Assembly (NCBI GenBank): GCA_964572965.1
Contig: CAZNHL010000074.1
Location: forward strand, 1 to 17,459
Source of the DNA: CAZNHL01 sp964572965
Lineage (GTDB): Bacteria; Bacteroidota; Bacteroidia; Cytophagales; UBA9547
Direction: 5' to 3'
Length of the DNA: 17,459 nt
A program made the position numbers and the translations under genes. Positions 6,182 to 14,312 of this stretch are shown here, piece after piece (within the stretch, counting starts at the first letter, position 1; every line of letters starts with the position of its first letter). Under the pieces are notes generated by a model that worked only from the letters and a program-made list of their open reading frames with translations, made no database searches and was not told where the DNA came from.

Positions 6182-6196
6182 TCAGTGCTCATCGCT
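6174..6196. repeat. Two close copies of CTCATCGCT
   Basis: CTCATCGCT occurs at 6174-6182 and 6188-6196, separated by CAGTG, and a related TGAGTATT/AATACTCA pair lies beside it. The unit resembles the short CTCATTGCT-type tandem repeats sometimes seen in intergenic DNA. Only two copies exist, so it is minor. Confidence 0.5.
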
Positions 6197-6198
6197 GG

Positions 6199-7805
6199 TT
6201 ACGTTTGCAAGATACCAACATTGAAGCGTTTTTCAATGGGTGCATGATTGGCTGCTTCAATTCCCATGCTAATTATTTTACGTGTATCCAGCGGATTAAT
6301 GATTCCGTCTACCCATAAACGGGCCGCCGCATAGTAAGGGCTTAGCTGCTCGTTATAGCGATCTGTTATTTCGTCTAATAATGCTTTTTCTTCTTCAGGA
6401 GTAATTGTTTTGCCTTTTGCCTTTAGCGTTGAAACTTTGATTTGGAGCAATGTTTTAGCGGCAGATCCACCACTCATAACTGCTATTTGTGCCGAAGGCC
6501 ATGCATATATCAATCTTGGGTCATAAGCTTTTCCACACATGGCGTAATTGCCGGCACCATAAGAGTTACCAATAATAAAAGTGAACTTAGGGACTACACT
6601 ATTGGCCATTGCATTCACCATTTTGGCGCCGTCTTTAATAATTCCTCCTTGTTCAGAGCGGCTACCTACCATGAAGCCGGTAACATCCTGTAGGAAAATC
6701 AGAGGTATTTTTTTCTGATTACAATTCATAATAAAACGGGCAGCTTTATCTGCAGAATCCGAGTAAATGACACCGCCCATTTGCAGTTCACCTTTTTTAG
6801 ATTTTACCATTTTGCGCTGATTTGCAATAATGCCAACTGCCCAGCCATCTATTCTTGCCAGTCCGCAAAGCAGCGACTGCCCGTAAAGTTCTTTATATTG
6901 GTCAAATTCTGAATTATCTACCATGCGTTTAATCACCTCAAGCATGTCGTAAGGTTTTGCGCGGTCAGAAGGAAGTATGCTGAAAATTTCTTCCGGTTTT
7001 TCTTTAGGAAGCACAGGAGTTGTGCGGTCAAATCCTGCTTTTTCATAATCGCCAATTTTACTCATGATACGCCTGATGGCATCAAGGCATTCCTGATCAT
7101 TTGCAAACTTATAATCAGTAACACCGGAGATTTCGCAATGAGTAGTTGCTCCTCCCAGTGTTTCATTGTCTATATCTTCCCCAATTGCAGCTTTTACAAG
7201 ATAGGAGCCTGCCAGAAAAATGCTGCCTGTTTTGTCAACAATCATGGCTTCATCACACATGATTGGCAAATAAGCACCACCGGCAACACAGCTGCCCATA
7301 ATAGCTGCGATCTGAATAATTCCTTCACTTGACATATGTGCATTGTTGCGGAACTGCCGGCCAAAATGTTCTTTATCAGGGAAAATTTCATCCTGCATTG
7401 GAAGAAATACGCCGGCACTGTCAACGAGATAAATGATTGGCAGCCTGTTTTCCATGGCAATTTCCTGTGCGCGGAGGTTTTTCNNNNNNNNNNGGCGCCT
7501 GCTTTCACAGTAGCATCGTTTGCTACAACCACACATTGTCTGCCTGCAACATAGCCGATTCCGGTTATTACACCACCCGAAGGGCAGCCTCCGTGTTCTT
7601 CATACATACCATCGGCAACAAATGCTCCTATTTCAAGGAATTCAGCTCCTGGGTCTGTCAGATAGGCAACACGCTCACGGGCAGTTAACTTGCCTTGTGC
7701 ATGTTGCTTATCAATATTTTTTTCTCCGCCGCCAAGATGAACCTTTTTAAGTTTCTGGCTTAAGAATTCCGTTTGTGTATTAAGATCTGAAGGAGAATTT
7801 GCCAT
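6199..7805 (-). CDS. Acyl-CoA carboxylase, carboxyltransferase (beta) subunit, methylcrotonyl-CoA carboxylase type; gap inside
   Basis: The carboxyltransferase subunit moves CO2 from carboxybiotin on a partner alpha subunit to an acyl-CoA. It has the family's GKLTARERV near the N terminus, GGCPSGGVITGIGYVAG, NDATVKAGA, then after the gap LRAQEIAMENRLPIIYLVDS, FPDKEHFGRQFRNNAHMSS, GSCVAGGAYLPIMCDE, LQDVTGFMVGSRSEQGGI and SYGAGNYAMCG. The crotonase-fold oxyanion-hole glycines are present. The order and wording resemble human MCCB most closely among those I remember, so leucine breakdown is likely, but propionyl-CoA cannot be excluded. The biotin-carrying subunit is not in the window. A run of ten N (7484-7493) splits the frame. 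If the gap is really 20 bases, the gene is 539 codons with no frameshift. ATG 7805 (MANSPSDL) is the start; residues encoded further upstream are not family-like. Confidence 0.9.
7484..7493. other. Assembly gap of ten N, probably 20 real bases
   Basis: The frame upstream ends at ...VKAGA and resumes at KNLRAQEIA in a frame that 10 bases cannot join. Family members have seven residues between (in human MCCB, YYPVTVK). Seven codons need 21 bases, of which one base (G) is still present, leaving 20 under the gap. With 20, the whole gene length becomes 1617, divisible by three. Confidence 0.8.
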
Positions 7806-8045
7806 GGATAAAAAATTTACTCCATAGTACGAAAAGCAACCCAAAACAGATTGGGCTTAAGTCGCTTTTTTTGATGAAAAAAAGAAAATACTGAAAGAAG
7901 TTTTAATTCGTAAGGTTATTCCATTTAGATATCAAGAGTTTATCACATAGATTCTGTGTGGTAAAACAGACAAGAAAATATAGTGGTTTTCTTAGAAAAT
8001 CAATGCCAGAAAAGCCTTTCATATTTAACTAGGATAACCTGATTC

Positions 8046-9362
8046 TTATTTACCGGAATTATATATTTTCATATAGCTTTCGTAGTCTTTCTCATTGATG
8101 TCGGCATATGCTTTTGCAAACTTTGCCAAAGCATTATCAAAGACATCACTTTTTCCAAGATAACTGCTCAAAATAATAGGGTCGCCTGATTTTGAATGAG
8201 CACTGGCCAGCGCCCAGCCGCAAAGCTCCGCGTAATTAAATATCATTTCTTTATTAAAGTCGTCGATAGGGGCACTCACTTTCATGTCCCGCAATTGCCG
8301 GAAATAATAGTCGTGACCTTTTGTGTCGGTAGCCCAGCCCAGGAAAATATCGCTAGCCGATTGCATGATACGCTGGCCGGTTACGATGCGCCGGCCGTGA
8401 TGTTCGTAAACTGGTTTCTTTTTCAAATGAGGCTGATGAACAGATGCATTGGCTTCCTTAACCTGTAATAGAAGCGGAAAATTATTTTCGTCCACAAATA
8501 GTAAAACAGCACATCTTTTAGCAGCGCTGCCAACTCCTGTTACTTTGACAACAGTGTCTTTGTATTCATATTTATGTAAAAGGAATTGCTTGTCTTCAGA
8601 AAGAGAAGAAACATATTGGTTGAAAAAGCCATCGATTCTTTTTATAAAGGCAAAACTTTCATCAGGGTGGTAAACGAGTGGCGGTTCGTCCACAAACTTC
8701 CAGTTACCACTTTCTGAAGAAATAATTTTCGGCGTAATATGCTGATAGGTGGCAGCCTGACCTTTCTCGATCAGTTTTTGGCGCCTTTCCAGTGAAGATT
8801 TGCTTTTGCTGTTTTCAAGCAAAGCAGTAGCATCAATTTTATTATACCAGTTACTTAATATAGGCCGGACAGAAAATTCTTTAAGTCTGTTTTTATAGCT
8901 GCCGGAAAGGTTAATAACAACATCAGATAGGAATTTGTCGCTAAACCCGAGTTCTCTGCCTTGTACAAAAAAACTGGCTGCGAGTCTTTTAATATCCCAC
9001 TCCCAGGGCGCAATAAAGTTTTCGTCAAAATCATTGATGTCAAAAATCTGATTCCGTTCCGGAGTTCCAAATCCGCCGAAATTAGCAAGGTGACAATCTC
9101 CGCAAATTCTGATATGATAACCAGTGTTAGGCGTTTTGTGAAGGTCATGAGCCATAATGCCAGCCATTCCCCGCATAAAAGACATCGGCGACTGAGCTAA
9201 TCTTGCGGCTCTTATCGGTAATAGACTTTCTATACGGCCTTCGTTCGACTCTTTAATGAAAGTAGCAACACTCGGACGTTTCTTTGTTGTATCAATCAAA
9301 TCATGCTCAGATCGTTTTACTTTATCACGAAGCGATTGGCCGAATACAAGTCTCTGTTCCAT
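8046..9362 (-). CDS. DUF2252 family protein (kinase-like fold)
   Basis: The 438-residue protein matches DUF2252. The diagnostic stretch CGDCHLANFGGFGTPERN (88-104) is followed by FDINDFDE (107-114) and WEWDIKRLAAS (120-130). His91, Asn94 and the following Asp resemble the catalytic loop and metal-binding Asp of aminoglycoside/choline-kinase-like phosphotransferases, the clan to which DUF2252 is usually related. Substrate and activity are not known for this family to my knowledge. It lies 17 bases after the ppk2 gene on the same strand, so the two are probably one operon, with this gene second. A link to polyphosphate metabolism is only suggested by that context. Confidence 0.88.
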   Translation of the reverse strand: MEQRLVFGQSLRDKVKRSEHDLIDTTKKRPSVATFIKESNEGRIESLLPIRAARLAQSPMSFMRGMAGIMAHDLHKTPNTGYHIRICGDCHLANFGGFGTPERNQIFDINDFDENFIAPWEWDIKRLAASFFVQGRELGFSDKFLSDVVINLSGSYKNRLKEFSVRPILSNWYNKIDATALLENSKSKSSLERRQKLIEKGQAATYQHITPKIISSESGNWKFVDEPPLVYHPDESFAFIKRIDGFFNQYVSSLSEDKQFLLHKYEYKDTVVKVTGVGSAAKRCAVLLFVDENNFPLLLQVKEANASVHQPHLKKKPVYEHHGRRIVTGQRIMQSASDIFLGWATDTKGHDYYFRQLRDMKVSAPIDDFNKEMIFNYAELCGWALASAHSKSGDPIILSSYLGKSDVFDNALAKFAKAYADINEKDYESYMKIYNSGK

Positions 9363-9379
9363 AGCTCTTTTTGTTTGAG

Positions 9380-10270
9380 TTAATTTTCGTTCAAACGGTC
9401 TTCTTTGGCCTTTTTAAGTAAATCTGCCTGTTCTTTAGAAAGTTTTGGATACTCCAGTTTTAATGATTGTAAAGTTTCAAGAAGGATTTTACTTACGATT
9501 AGTTGCATTGACCATTTTTTGTCGGCCGGTAAAATAAACCATGGGGCATCATCTGTAGAAGTTTCTTTAATGGCTTTCTCAAAAGCGTCATCGTACTGTT
9601 TCCAGAACCTGCGTTCAGTAATATCATTATAGCTGAATTTCCAATGTTTCTCAGGATTGTCAATTCTTTCAAGGAAGCGGTTTTTTTGCTCTTCTTTTGA
9701 AACGTTGAGGAAAAACTTCAGCACCACAACACCATTATTGATCAGATGCTTTTCAAAGTCGCGAATAGATTGATAGCGTTTTTCCCAGAAGTCCTTGGTA
9801 ATGTCTTTGGGTGAATTGATGCCTGGTAGTTTTTGACCGAGAATGAATTCTGGATGTACTTTGGTGACAATAACTTCCTCATAATACGATCTGTTGAATA
9901 TGCCGATATTGCCTTGTTCCGGAAGTTCTTTAGTAGTTCTCCACAAGAAGTCATGATCTAGTTCCTTAGCTGACGGGGTTTTGAAACTAACGACCTGGCA
10001 ACCTGTTGGGTTAATGCCTGACATTACATGTTTGATAGTACTGTCTTTTCCGGCAGCATCACGCGCCTGAAAAATCATTAAAATTGAGTGATTATCAGAG
10101 GCATATAAAATGTTCTGTAGTTTGGAGATTTCTTTAATCCATTCTGCCAGTTGTTTGTCGGCATCTTTTTTATTCAGCAAATCAGGTGTGTAATCTGTTT
10201 GCATTTTCTTTAAAGAAAACCCTTTGCCTGAACGTACTACAATTTTTGAATCCTTAAGAATGCTTTTCAT
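9380..10270 (-). CDS. ppk2: Polyphosphate kinase 2, probably class III (polyphosphate:AMP/ADP phosphotransferase)
   Basis: PPK2 enzymes move phosphate from polyphosphate to nucleotides. The 296-residue protein has Walker A in FQARDAAGKDSTIKH (67-81), Walker B in GIFNRSYYEEV (123-133), and the lid module with HWKFSYNDITERRFWKQY and TSTDDAPWFILPADKKW. The YASDNHSILMIFQA and VTKVHPEFIL segments follow the pattern I remember for the class III enzyme of Cytophaga hutchinsonii, which phosphorylates both AMP and ADP; the class is inferred from that likeness. No signal peptide; cytoplasmic. It is the first gene of a likely two-gene operon with the DUF2252 gene. No recognisable promoter box lies in the 84 bases upstream. 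Confidence 0.93.
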   Translation of the reverse strand: MKSILKDSKIVVRSGKGFSLKKMQTDYTPDLLNKKDADKQLAEWIKEISKLQNILYASDNHSILMIFQARDAAGKDSTIKHVMSGINPTGCQVVSFKTPSAKELDHDFLWRTTKELPEQGNIGIFNRSYYEEVIVTKVHPEFILGQKLPGINSPKDITKDFWEKRYQSIRDFEKHLINNGVVVLKFFLNVSKEEQKNRFLERIDNPEKHWKFSYNDITERRFWKQYDDAFEKAIKETSTDDAPWFILPADKKWSMQLIVSKILLETLQSLKLEYPKLSKEQADLLKKAKEDRLNEN

Positions 10271-10354
10271 AAAAATAGTTTAAACAGATTGATCTGAGTA
10301 AACATACGTAGTAAGCAGATGGAAGTAAAGCTCAAAAAAAGGTTTTTGAAGAAA

Positions 10355-11002
10355 TTATTTTGTCTCAAAAAGTTTTGACAGGTTTTCTCTTAACCTTTTT
10401 AAATGTAAAAGTCTGTTTTGAGTGGCTTCTGTTATGTTGCCTTCCCTGCATAGGGAGATGTAATTTGTTAACTGTGCGGCTGCAGTAGCCTGTGTTGGAA
10501 CACCCGCATTGAAAAAGCTGTACGAAAGGCGAAGGTGGAGCGCAAGTAGTTCTTTAATGAGTTTGGTAAATGCGGGTTTGTTTGCCGGCCCATAAATGCA
10601 CTCTGATAAGTCGATCATCACAGAGCACCAGTCTTTATAGGTGACAACTCCTTTAATTTTGATCACAAATGCCTCTAATTCCTGTAATATTTCAGGTGTG
10701 TAGTTACTTATAGCTTTTGGTGCAAGCGACTCTATCAATGTATAAACCAGGCTGTTTTTTTCAAGGAACTCTTCCTGTGTAACTCCTTTTACATATAAAC
10801 TTGTGAATGTTTTTCTCTCAATATAACCTTCAATTTCAAGTTGTCTGACGGCTTCTCTGATTGGGATGCGGCTGGCACCAAACTTTTTTGCCAATTGTTG
10901 TTCTATCAGTTTTTCTCCGGATCTGAGTTCTCCCGAAAGTATTGATAATCGTAAGTCTTCAGCTACTGACTGAGCAATAGTTTTAAGAGAAGTAGTTTTC
11001 AT
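10355..11002 (-). CDS. GntR-family regulator (FadR/FCD type), first of three paralogues
   Basis: The 215-residue protein has the N-terminal winged helix of GntR regulators at about 8-75, with LRLSILSGELRSGEKLIEQQ and the recognition region SRIPIREAVRQLEIEGYIER (44-63). The C-terminal helical part (about 80-210) aligns with FCD effector domains, but where these have Asp-x-x-x-His this protein has Asp131 and Cys135 (DLSEC), followed by YGPANKP. A late His200 (RLLHLKRL) remains. The usual metal site is therefore probably incomplete. It is most like the next gene upstream (QLE.EG..ER, YxPANKP). The effector is unknown and there is no adjacent catabolic gene. Confidence 0.92.
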   Translation of the reverse strand: MKTTSLKTIAQSVAEDLRLSILSGELRSGEKLIEQQLAKKFGASRIPIREAVRQLEIEGYIERKTFTSLYVKGVTQEEFLEKNSLVYTLIESLAPKAISNYTPEILQELEAFVIKIKGVVTYKDWCSVMIDLSECIYGPANKPAFTKLIKELLALHLRLSYSFFNAGVPTQATAAAQLTNYISLCREGNITEATQNRLLHLKRLRENLSKLFETK

Positions 11003-11141
11003 AAATCATTTATCAGGGCAGAATACAAAATTTACAGATAGTAAGGCCTATGAATCTAAAGTAGTTAATTAACCTTGCTTTTTCAATTGCGGAAATGGAA
11101 GGTGAGAAAGCATTTGTCAATCGAAGACAATGCATAACGAA

Positions 11142-11795
11142 TCAATGATTAATAGGCTGCGGCAATACTGATTTTATTTTATGGAAAGTATCATTGATGA
11201 TAGCAAGCCTAAACTCAACGGCTTCTTCTATTTTACCTGCTTTACACAAATTTACAAATTCGGTGGTTAGTTTAGCAGAGGAGTCTTTGGCGGCTTTCAG
11301 GCTAAAGATCTGTGGAACAAACCTTCTATGTGAGAAATTGATTTGCTTTAAAATACTAAGAGCAAAAGGTTTGTTAGCCGGGGAGTAAATAGCTTTTGCG
11401 ATGTTCCAGGTTACAAGGCTATATTCTTTAAAATCTGTTACTCCTTTTAGGTGATTGATTAACCCTTGCAGCGTTGTATAGGTTGAATTTGTGTAGTTCA
11501 TGATAGCCTCTTTCATGATAAACTTTGAAACTACAAGACAAAGCTCATGAGACTCAATAACATTGACCGGAGTAATATCTTTTACTTTTGTGCCGGCAAA
11601 GTTTACACGTTCAAGATGACCCTCCATTTCCAGTTGATAAATGGCTTCTCTTACAGGAATACGACTTACTCCATATTGCTCTGCAAGTTTTTGCTCAATA
11701 AGTTTTGTCCCGCCCGTTAACTCCCCGGAAAGTATAGCAATACGGATATTGTCTGCTATTTCCTGAGCAAGGGTTTTTGCTGTACTTTTTTTCAT
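11142..11795 (-). CDS. GntR-family regulator (FadR/FCD type), second of three paralogues
   Basis: The 217-residue protein has a GntR winged helix (about 8-75) with NIRIAILSGELTGGTKLIEQ and SRIPVREAIYQLEMEGHLER (44-63). It aligns without gaps over the first 60 residues with the gene downstream. In the C-terminal domain, the position of the FCD Asp/His pair reads TWNIAKAIYSPANKP (129-143), with neither ligand, and the final His of the domain is also missing (AVEFRLAIIND). The pocket probably binds something other than a metal-coordinated acid, or the protein does not use a ligand. The genes are separated by 139 bases, enough for separate promoters. A dyad, TGTTTAATAAAT with ATTTATAAACA, lies upstream (11859-11889). 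Confidence 0.92.
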   Translation of the reverse strand: MKKSTAKTLAQEIADNIRIAILSGELTGGTKLIEQKLAEQYGVSRIPVREAIYQLEMEGHLERVNFAGTKVKDITPVNVIESHELCLVVSKFIMKEAIMNYTNSTYTTLQGLINHLKGVTDFKEYSLVTWNIAKAIYSPANKPFALSILKQINFSHRRFVPQIFSLKAAKDSSAKLTTEFVNLCKAGKIEEAVEFRLAIINDTFHKIKSVLPQPINH

Positions 11796-11891
11796 AAATC
11801 AGGAGTAAGTATAAAGAGGTTGGTAAACCTGTTTTATGCTGTTTTAATATCATAATAGTGTTTAATAAATATACTACTATTTATAAACAAT

Positions 11892-11920
11892 AAGCCAGAT
11901 TCAACCGATGAATCTGGCTT
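11892..11920 (-). terminator. Hairpin between the second and third GntR genes
   Basis: The 11-base arms AAGCCAGATTC (11892-11902) and GAATCTGGCTT (11910-11920) are exact complements around 7 bases. On the minus strand the hairpin is followed by ATTGTTTATAA, a moderate U tract, about 65 bases after the stop of the third GntR gene. It would end that transcript before the second gene. Confidence 0.65.
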
Positions 11921-11984
11921 TAAAAGTATAGGTAGTCGAATGTTGTCCTTTTAAGAGGAGTAGCTGCTGAAGGACCTCGGTATG

Positions 11985-12650
11985 TTATTTTTCGGTATTT
12001 TTATTTTCATTTATTAGGTCTTCTGTAATTGCATTGCTGAGATTTAATAAATAAGTCATCCTATGGTTAATAGCTTCTTCGTATTTTTTCTGTTTAACAA
12101 GCGTAATCATTTCTTTTAAGTTTTGAGTAATGGTTTCGTCTGTATTATAACTATTAAAGAAGATTTCGAGACCTCTTACGTTGGCTCTTAGCGAGTCTTT
12201 AAGTACTCTTAGTGCGTAGAACATTTGAGATGGGGCGTAAAGGGCGTCCATCAGTTTATAATTGAGTTTATTAAATTCTTTATAGTCTTTGCTATTGTCC
12301 ATTTCAGCACAGAGCTGATCCAGTTCCCTGAAAATCTCATCAGTGTAATTAGGAAAAGCCATTTTGAGGACAACAGGTGATAAAGCAAGATGGATGGCCT
12401 GAGCTTCTCTTAATTCCATCTCATTTGGCTTACGAACGATGTTCCCTTTATAGGGGATAATTTCAATATAGCCTTCACTGTCAAGCGTTTTCAGCGCCTC
12501 TCTGATGGGGATACGACTTACATTGAACTCTTTGGCAAGCTGTTCTTCTAAAATTCTGTCACCGGGTTGTAAATCGCCAAAAACAATTTCATCCCTGAGT
12601 CTGTCTGCAATTTGATTTGATAAGGGTTGAGTAACAATTTTATTTGGCAT
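11985..12650 (-). CDS. GntR-family regulator (FadR/FCD type), third of three paralogues
   Basis: The 221-residue protein has the winged helix at about 8-75, with LRDEIVFGDLQPGDRILEEQ and SRIPIREALKTLDSEGYIE (45-63), the canonical GntR recognition region. In the effector domain the usual Asp-x-x-x-His region reads FNKLNYKLMDALYAPSQ, without the two ligands in register; the last His-containing helix reads EAINHRMTYLL. It is more distant from the other two than they are from each other but shares the Y-x-P-(A/S)-(N/Q) signature. A perfect TTGTATACAA palindrome lies 25-34 bases upstream of its start codon, consistent with autoregulation. Confidence 0.93.
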   Translation of the reverse strand: MPNKIVTQPLSNQIADRLRDEIVFGDLQPGDRILEEQLAKEFNVSRIPIREALKTLDSEGYIEIIPYKGNIVRKPNEMELREAQAIHLALSPVVLKMAFPNYTDEIFRELDQLCAEMDNSKDYKEFNKLNYKLMDALYAPSQMFYALRVLKDSLRANVRGLEIFFNSYNTDETITQNLKEMITLVKQKKYEEAINHRMTYLLNLSNAITEDLINENKNTEK

Positions 12651-12674
12651 AGTGCAATTTAGTTAATAGGTATA

Positions 12675-12684
12675 TTGTATACAA
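12675..12684. promoter_or_regulatory. Probable GntR operator TTGTATACAA
   Basis: This is a perfect 10-base palindrome that fits the GntR-family operator form (yGT-mNk-ACr) and, as I recall, the TTGTATACAA core of FadR/VanR-type sites. It lies just upstream of the third GntR gene and abuts CTTTG on the minus strand (12688-12684, the end of ATGCTTTG), which resembles a weak -7 box. A bound repressor would cover the promoter. The regulator could be this gene's own product or one of its two paralogues. Confidence 0.55.
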
Positions 12685-12718
12685 AGCATTTCTTTTAAAT
12701 AAGTTCCGGACTTTAGGT

Positions 12719-12750
12719 AAAAAAATAGGGGATAAATTTCTTTATCCCCT
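12719..12750 (-). terminator. Intrinsic terminator of the pyrR-pyrB operon
   Basis: The 10-base arms AGGGGATAAA (12727-12736) and TTTATCCCCT (12741-12750) pair perfectly around TTTC. On the minus strand they are followed by A and then seven T residues. The hairpin starts 22 bases after the pyrB stop codon. Confidence 0.88.
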
Positions 12751-12772
12751 GGTTTTCTTATCTTTTTTTATT

Positions 12773-13702
12773 TTAATTATTTGCTCCGGCGAGTAGATAC
12801 AGTACTGCCATTCGTACTGCTACTCCGTTTTCCACCTGATCCAGAATAATCGAATGGCCCGAGTCGGCAACATCACTTGTCAATTCCACACCTCTGTTAA
12901 TAGGGCCCGGATGCATGATGGTGATTTCTTTGTCCAGGCTCTCAAGCAATTGTTTGTTGATACCATAATAAAGAGAATATTCTCTCAATGATGGGAAGTA
13001 TTTCAATTGCTGTCTTTCCAGTTGAATACGGAGTACATTGGCAACATCGCACCATTGCAAAGCTTTACGTACATCGTATTCTACTTTTACCCCCAGTTCA
13101 GCAAGGTATTTCGGGATCAATGTAATCGGGCCGCAAACCATTACTTCAGCGCCTTGTTTTTGTAAGGCGAAAATGTTTGAAAGCGCTACTCTAGAATGAA
13201 GTATATCTCCGAAAATGCAAATCTTTTTACCGGCTACTTCTCCGTATTTTTCTCTGATAGAAAATGAGTCAAGTAAGGCCTGAGTCGGATGTTCATGGGT
13301 ACCGTCCCCTGCATTTACAATTTTGGCATTGATATGTTTTGCAAGGAAATGAGGTGCTCCGACGCTGCTATGGCGCATCACAATCATGTCCACTTTCATG
13401 GCAAGAATGTTATTGACAGTATCAAGCAGGGTTTCTCCTTTTTTTACTGAAGAAGAAGCTGTTGTAAAATTGATAGTATCTGCTGAAAGCCTTTTTTGAG
13501 CCAGTTCGAAGGAGAGGCGGGTACGGGTAGAGTTTTCAAAGAAAACGTTGGCAATGGTAACATCACGCAATGACGGCACTTTTTTAATGGGTCTGTTGAT
13601 AACTTCTTTGAAGTTATCTGCAGTCTCAAAAATCAGGTTAATGTCATCTTTTGTTAGGTCTTTGATACCTAAAAGGTGCTTTACACTTAATTGCTTCTGC
13701 AT
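12773..13702 (-). CDS. pyrB: Aspartate carbamoyltransferase, catalytic subunit
   Basis: PyrB joins carbamoyl phosphate and aspartate to carbamoyl aspartate, the second step of pyrimidine synthesis. The 309-residue protein has the carbamoyl phosphate loop FFENSTRTRLSFE (54-66), the mobile Lys in SSSVKKGET (83-91), RHSS (110-113), the catalytic His in HEHPTQALLD (136-145), and HPGPINRGVE near the C terminus for aspartate binding. It has the length of a catalytic subunit alone. No pyrI lies next to it, so a trimer of the type coupled to PyrR is likely, and allosteric control by CTP through PyrI is not supported here. The ATG lies one base after the pyrR stop codon: one operon. Confidence 0.97.
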   Translation of the reverse strand: MQKQLSVKHLLGIKDLTKDDINLIFETADNFKEVINRPIKKVPSLRDVTIANVFFENSTRTRLSFELAQKRLSADTINFTTASSSVKKGETLLDTVNNILAMKVDMIVMRHSSVGAPHFLAKHINAKIVNAGDGTHEHPTQALLDSFSIREKYGEVAGKKICIFGDILHSRVALSNIFALQKQGAEVMVCGPITLIPKYLAELGVKVEYDVRKALQWCDVANVLRIQLERQQLKYFPSLREYSLYYGINKQLLESLDKEITIMHPGPINRGVELTSDVADSGHSIILDQVENGVAVRMAVLYLLAGANN

Positions 13703-13703
13703 T

Positions 13704-14252
13704 TTATGCTTCCTTTTTTTTGCTTAGCCAGACATTGTCGTCTTTGGCTCCTTGTTCTTTTAATTCAACTATTACCTTTTCCGTGTTCAGGCTGGTTACG
13801 CTTTTTCCAATGTAATCAGCGAAAATCGGAAGTTCACGGGTATATTTCCGGTTAATCAAAACCAGTAATTCAACTTTACTCGGACGGCCGAAGGCGATCA
13901 TTGCTTCCATGGCCGAGCGGACGGTACGTCCGGTGTAAAGCACATCATCTACAAGGATTACTTTTTTGCCTTCAATAATGAAAGGGACATTCATTTCAAA
14001 AGCACCGGCAGTTACTTCTCTGCGGCGATAATCATCTCTGTAGAATGAAATGTCAAGTTTGCCCAGGGGAACGTCTTTTTTGATCAGGCTTTTGAGCTCT
14101 TTTTGAATTCTTTCAGCCAAAAAAACGCCGCGTGGCTGTAATCCAAGAATGACAGAATTAGAGAAATCATCATGATTCTCAATCAACTGCTGGCACAGTC
14201 TTTTGACAGTAATCTGCAACAATTGGCTATCAATGATATTTCTTTTTTGCAT
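13704..14252 (-). CDS. pyrR: PyrR: pyrimidine operon regulator / uracil phosphoribosyltransferase
   Basis: I place the start at ATG 14252 (MQKRNIIDSQLLQITVKRL), giving 182 residues, the usual PyrR length. An upstream TTG at 14273 is part of a promoter-like box and is rejected. The PRPP-binding motif VILVDDVLYTGRTVRSAMEA is clear, and ILGLQPRGVFLAERI (N-terminal) with DISFYRDDYRR is typical of PyrR. In Gram-positive bacteria PyrR binds pyr mRNA when UMP is high; here I see no anti-terminator/terminator leader in the short upstream region, so RNA-based control is not shown and UPRT activity may be its main role. It is the first gene of the pyrR-pyrB operon. Confidence 0.92.
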   Translation of the reverse strand: MQKRNIIDSQLLQITVKRLCQQLIENHDDFSNSVILGLQPRGVFLAERIQKELKSLIKKDVPLGKLDISFYRDDYRRREVTAGAFEMNVPFIIEGKKVILVDDVLYTGRTVRSAMEAMIAFGRPSKVELLVLINRKYTRELPIFADYIGKSVTSLNTEKVIVELKEQGAKDDNVWLSKKKEA

Positions 14253-14270
14253 TACAAAAAGTGTTTCCTG

Positions 14271-14278
14271 CAAAGATA
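14271..14278 (-). promoter_or_regulatory. Probable -7 element of the pyrRB promoter
   Basis: The minus strand reads TATCTTTG, an exact TAnnTTTG match, 18 bases before the preferred ATG. There is no TTTG at the expected distance upstream, so the promoter may be weak or need an activator. If used, the leader would be only about 10 bases, leaving no space for an attenuator. Confidence 0.5.
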
Positions 14279-14312
14279 GTAATTATAAAATTTCTGCGGC
14301 AGTTTTTACTTA

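Noticed and set aside
6151..6196. CRISPR-like or tandem repeat array
   Set aside because: Only two copies of a 9-base unit and one hairpin; no spacers and no further copies.
7242..7844. Separate 200-codon gene before the N gap
   Set aside because: Its first 100 residues are the N-terminal part of the carboxylase; after the N run the frame is out of register and reads nonsense relative to the family.
7836..7880. Terminator between the DUF2252 gene and the carboxylase gene
   Set aside because: Only a 5-bp CCCAA/TTGGG stem about 190 bases after the DUF2252 stop codon, with a weak T run on the minus strand.
10332..10349. Terminator after the first GntR gene
   Set aside because: The possible stem TCAAAAA/TTTTTGA has almost no G-C pairs and would be unstable.
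14253..14273. Upstream TTG start for pyrR
   Set aside because: The TTG is part of the TATCTTTG promoter box, and family members begin at the ATG 21 bases downstream.
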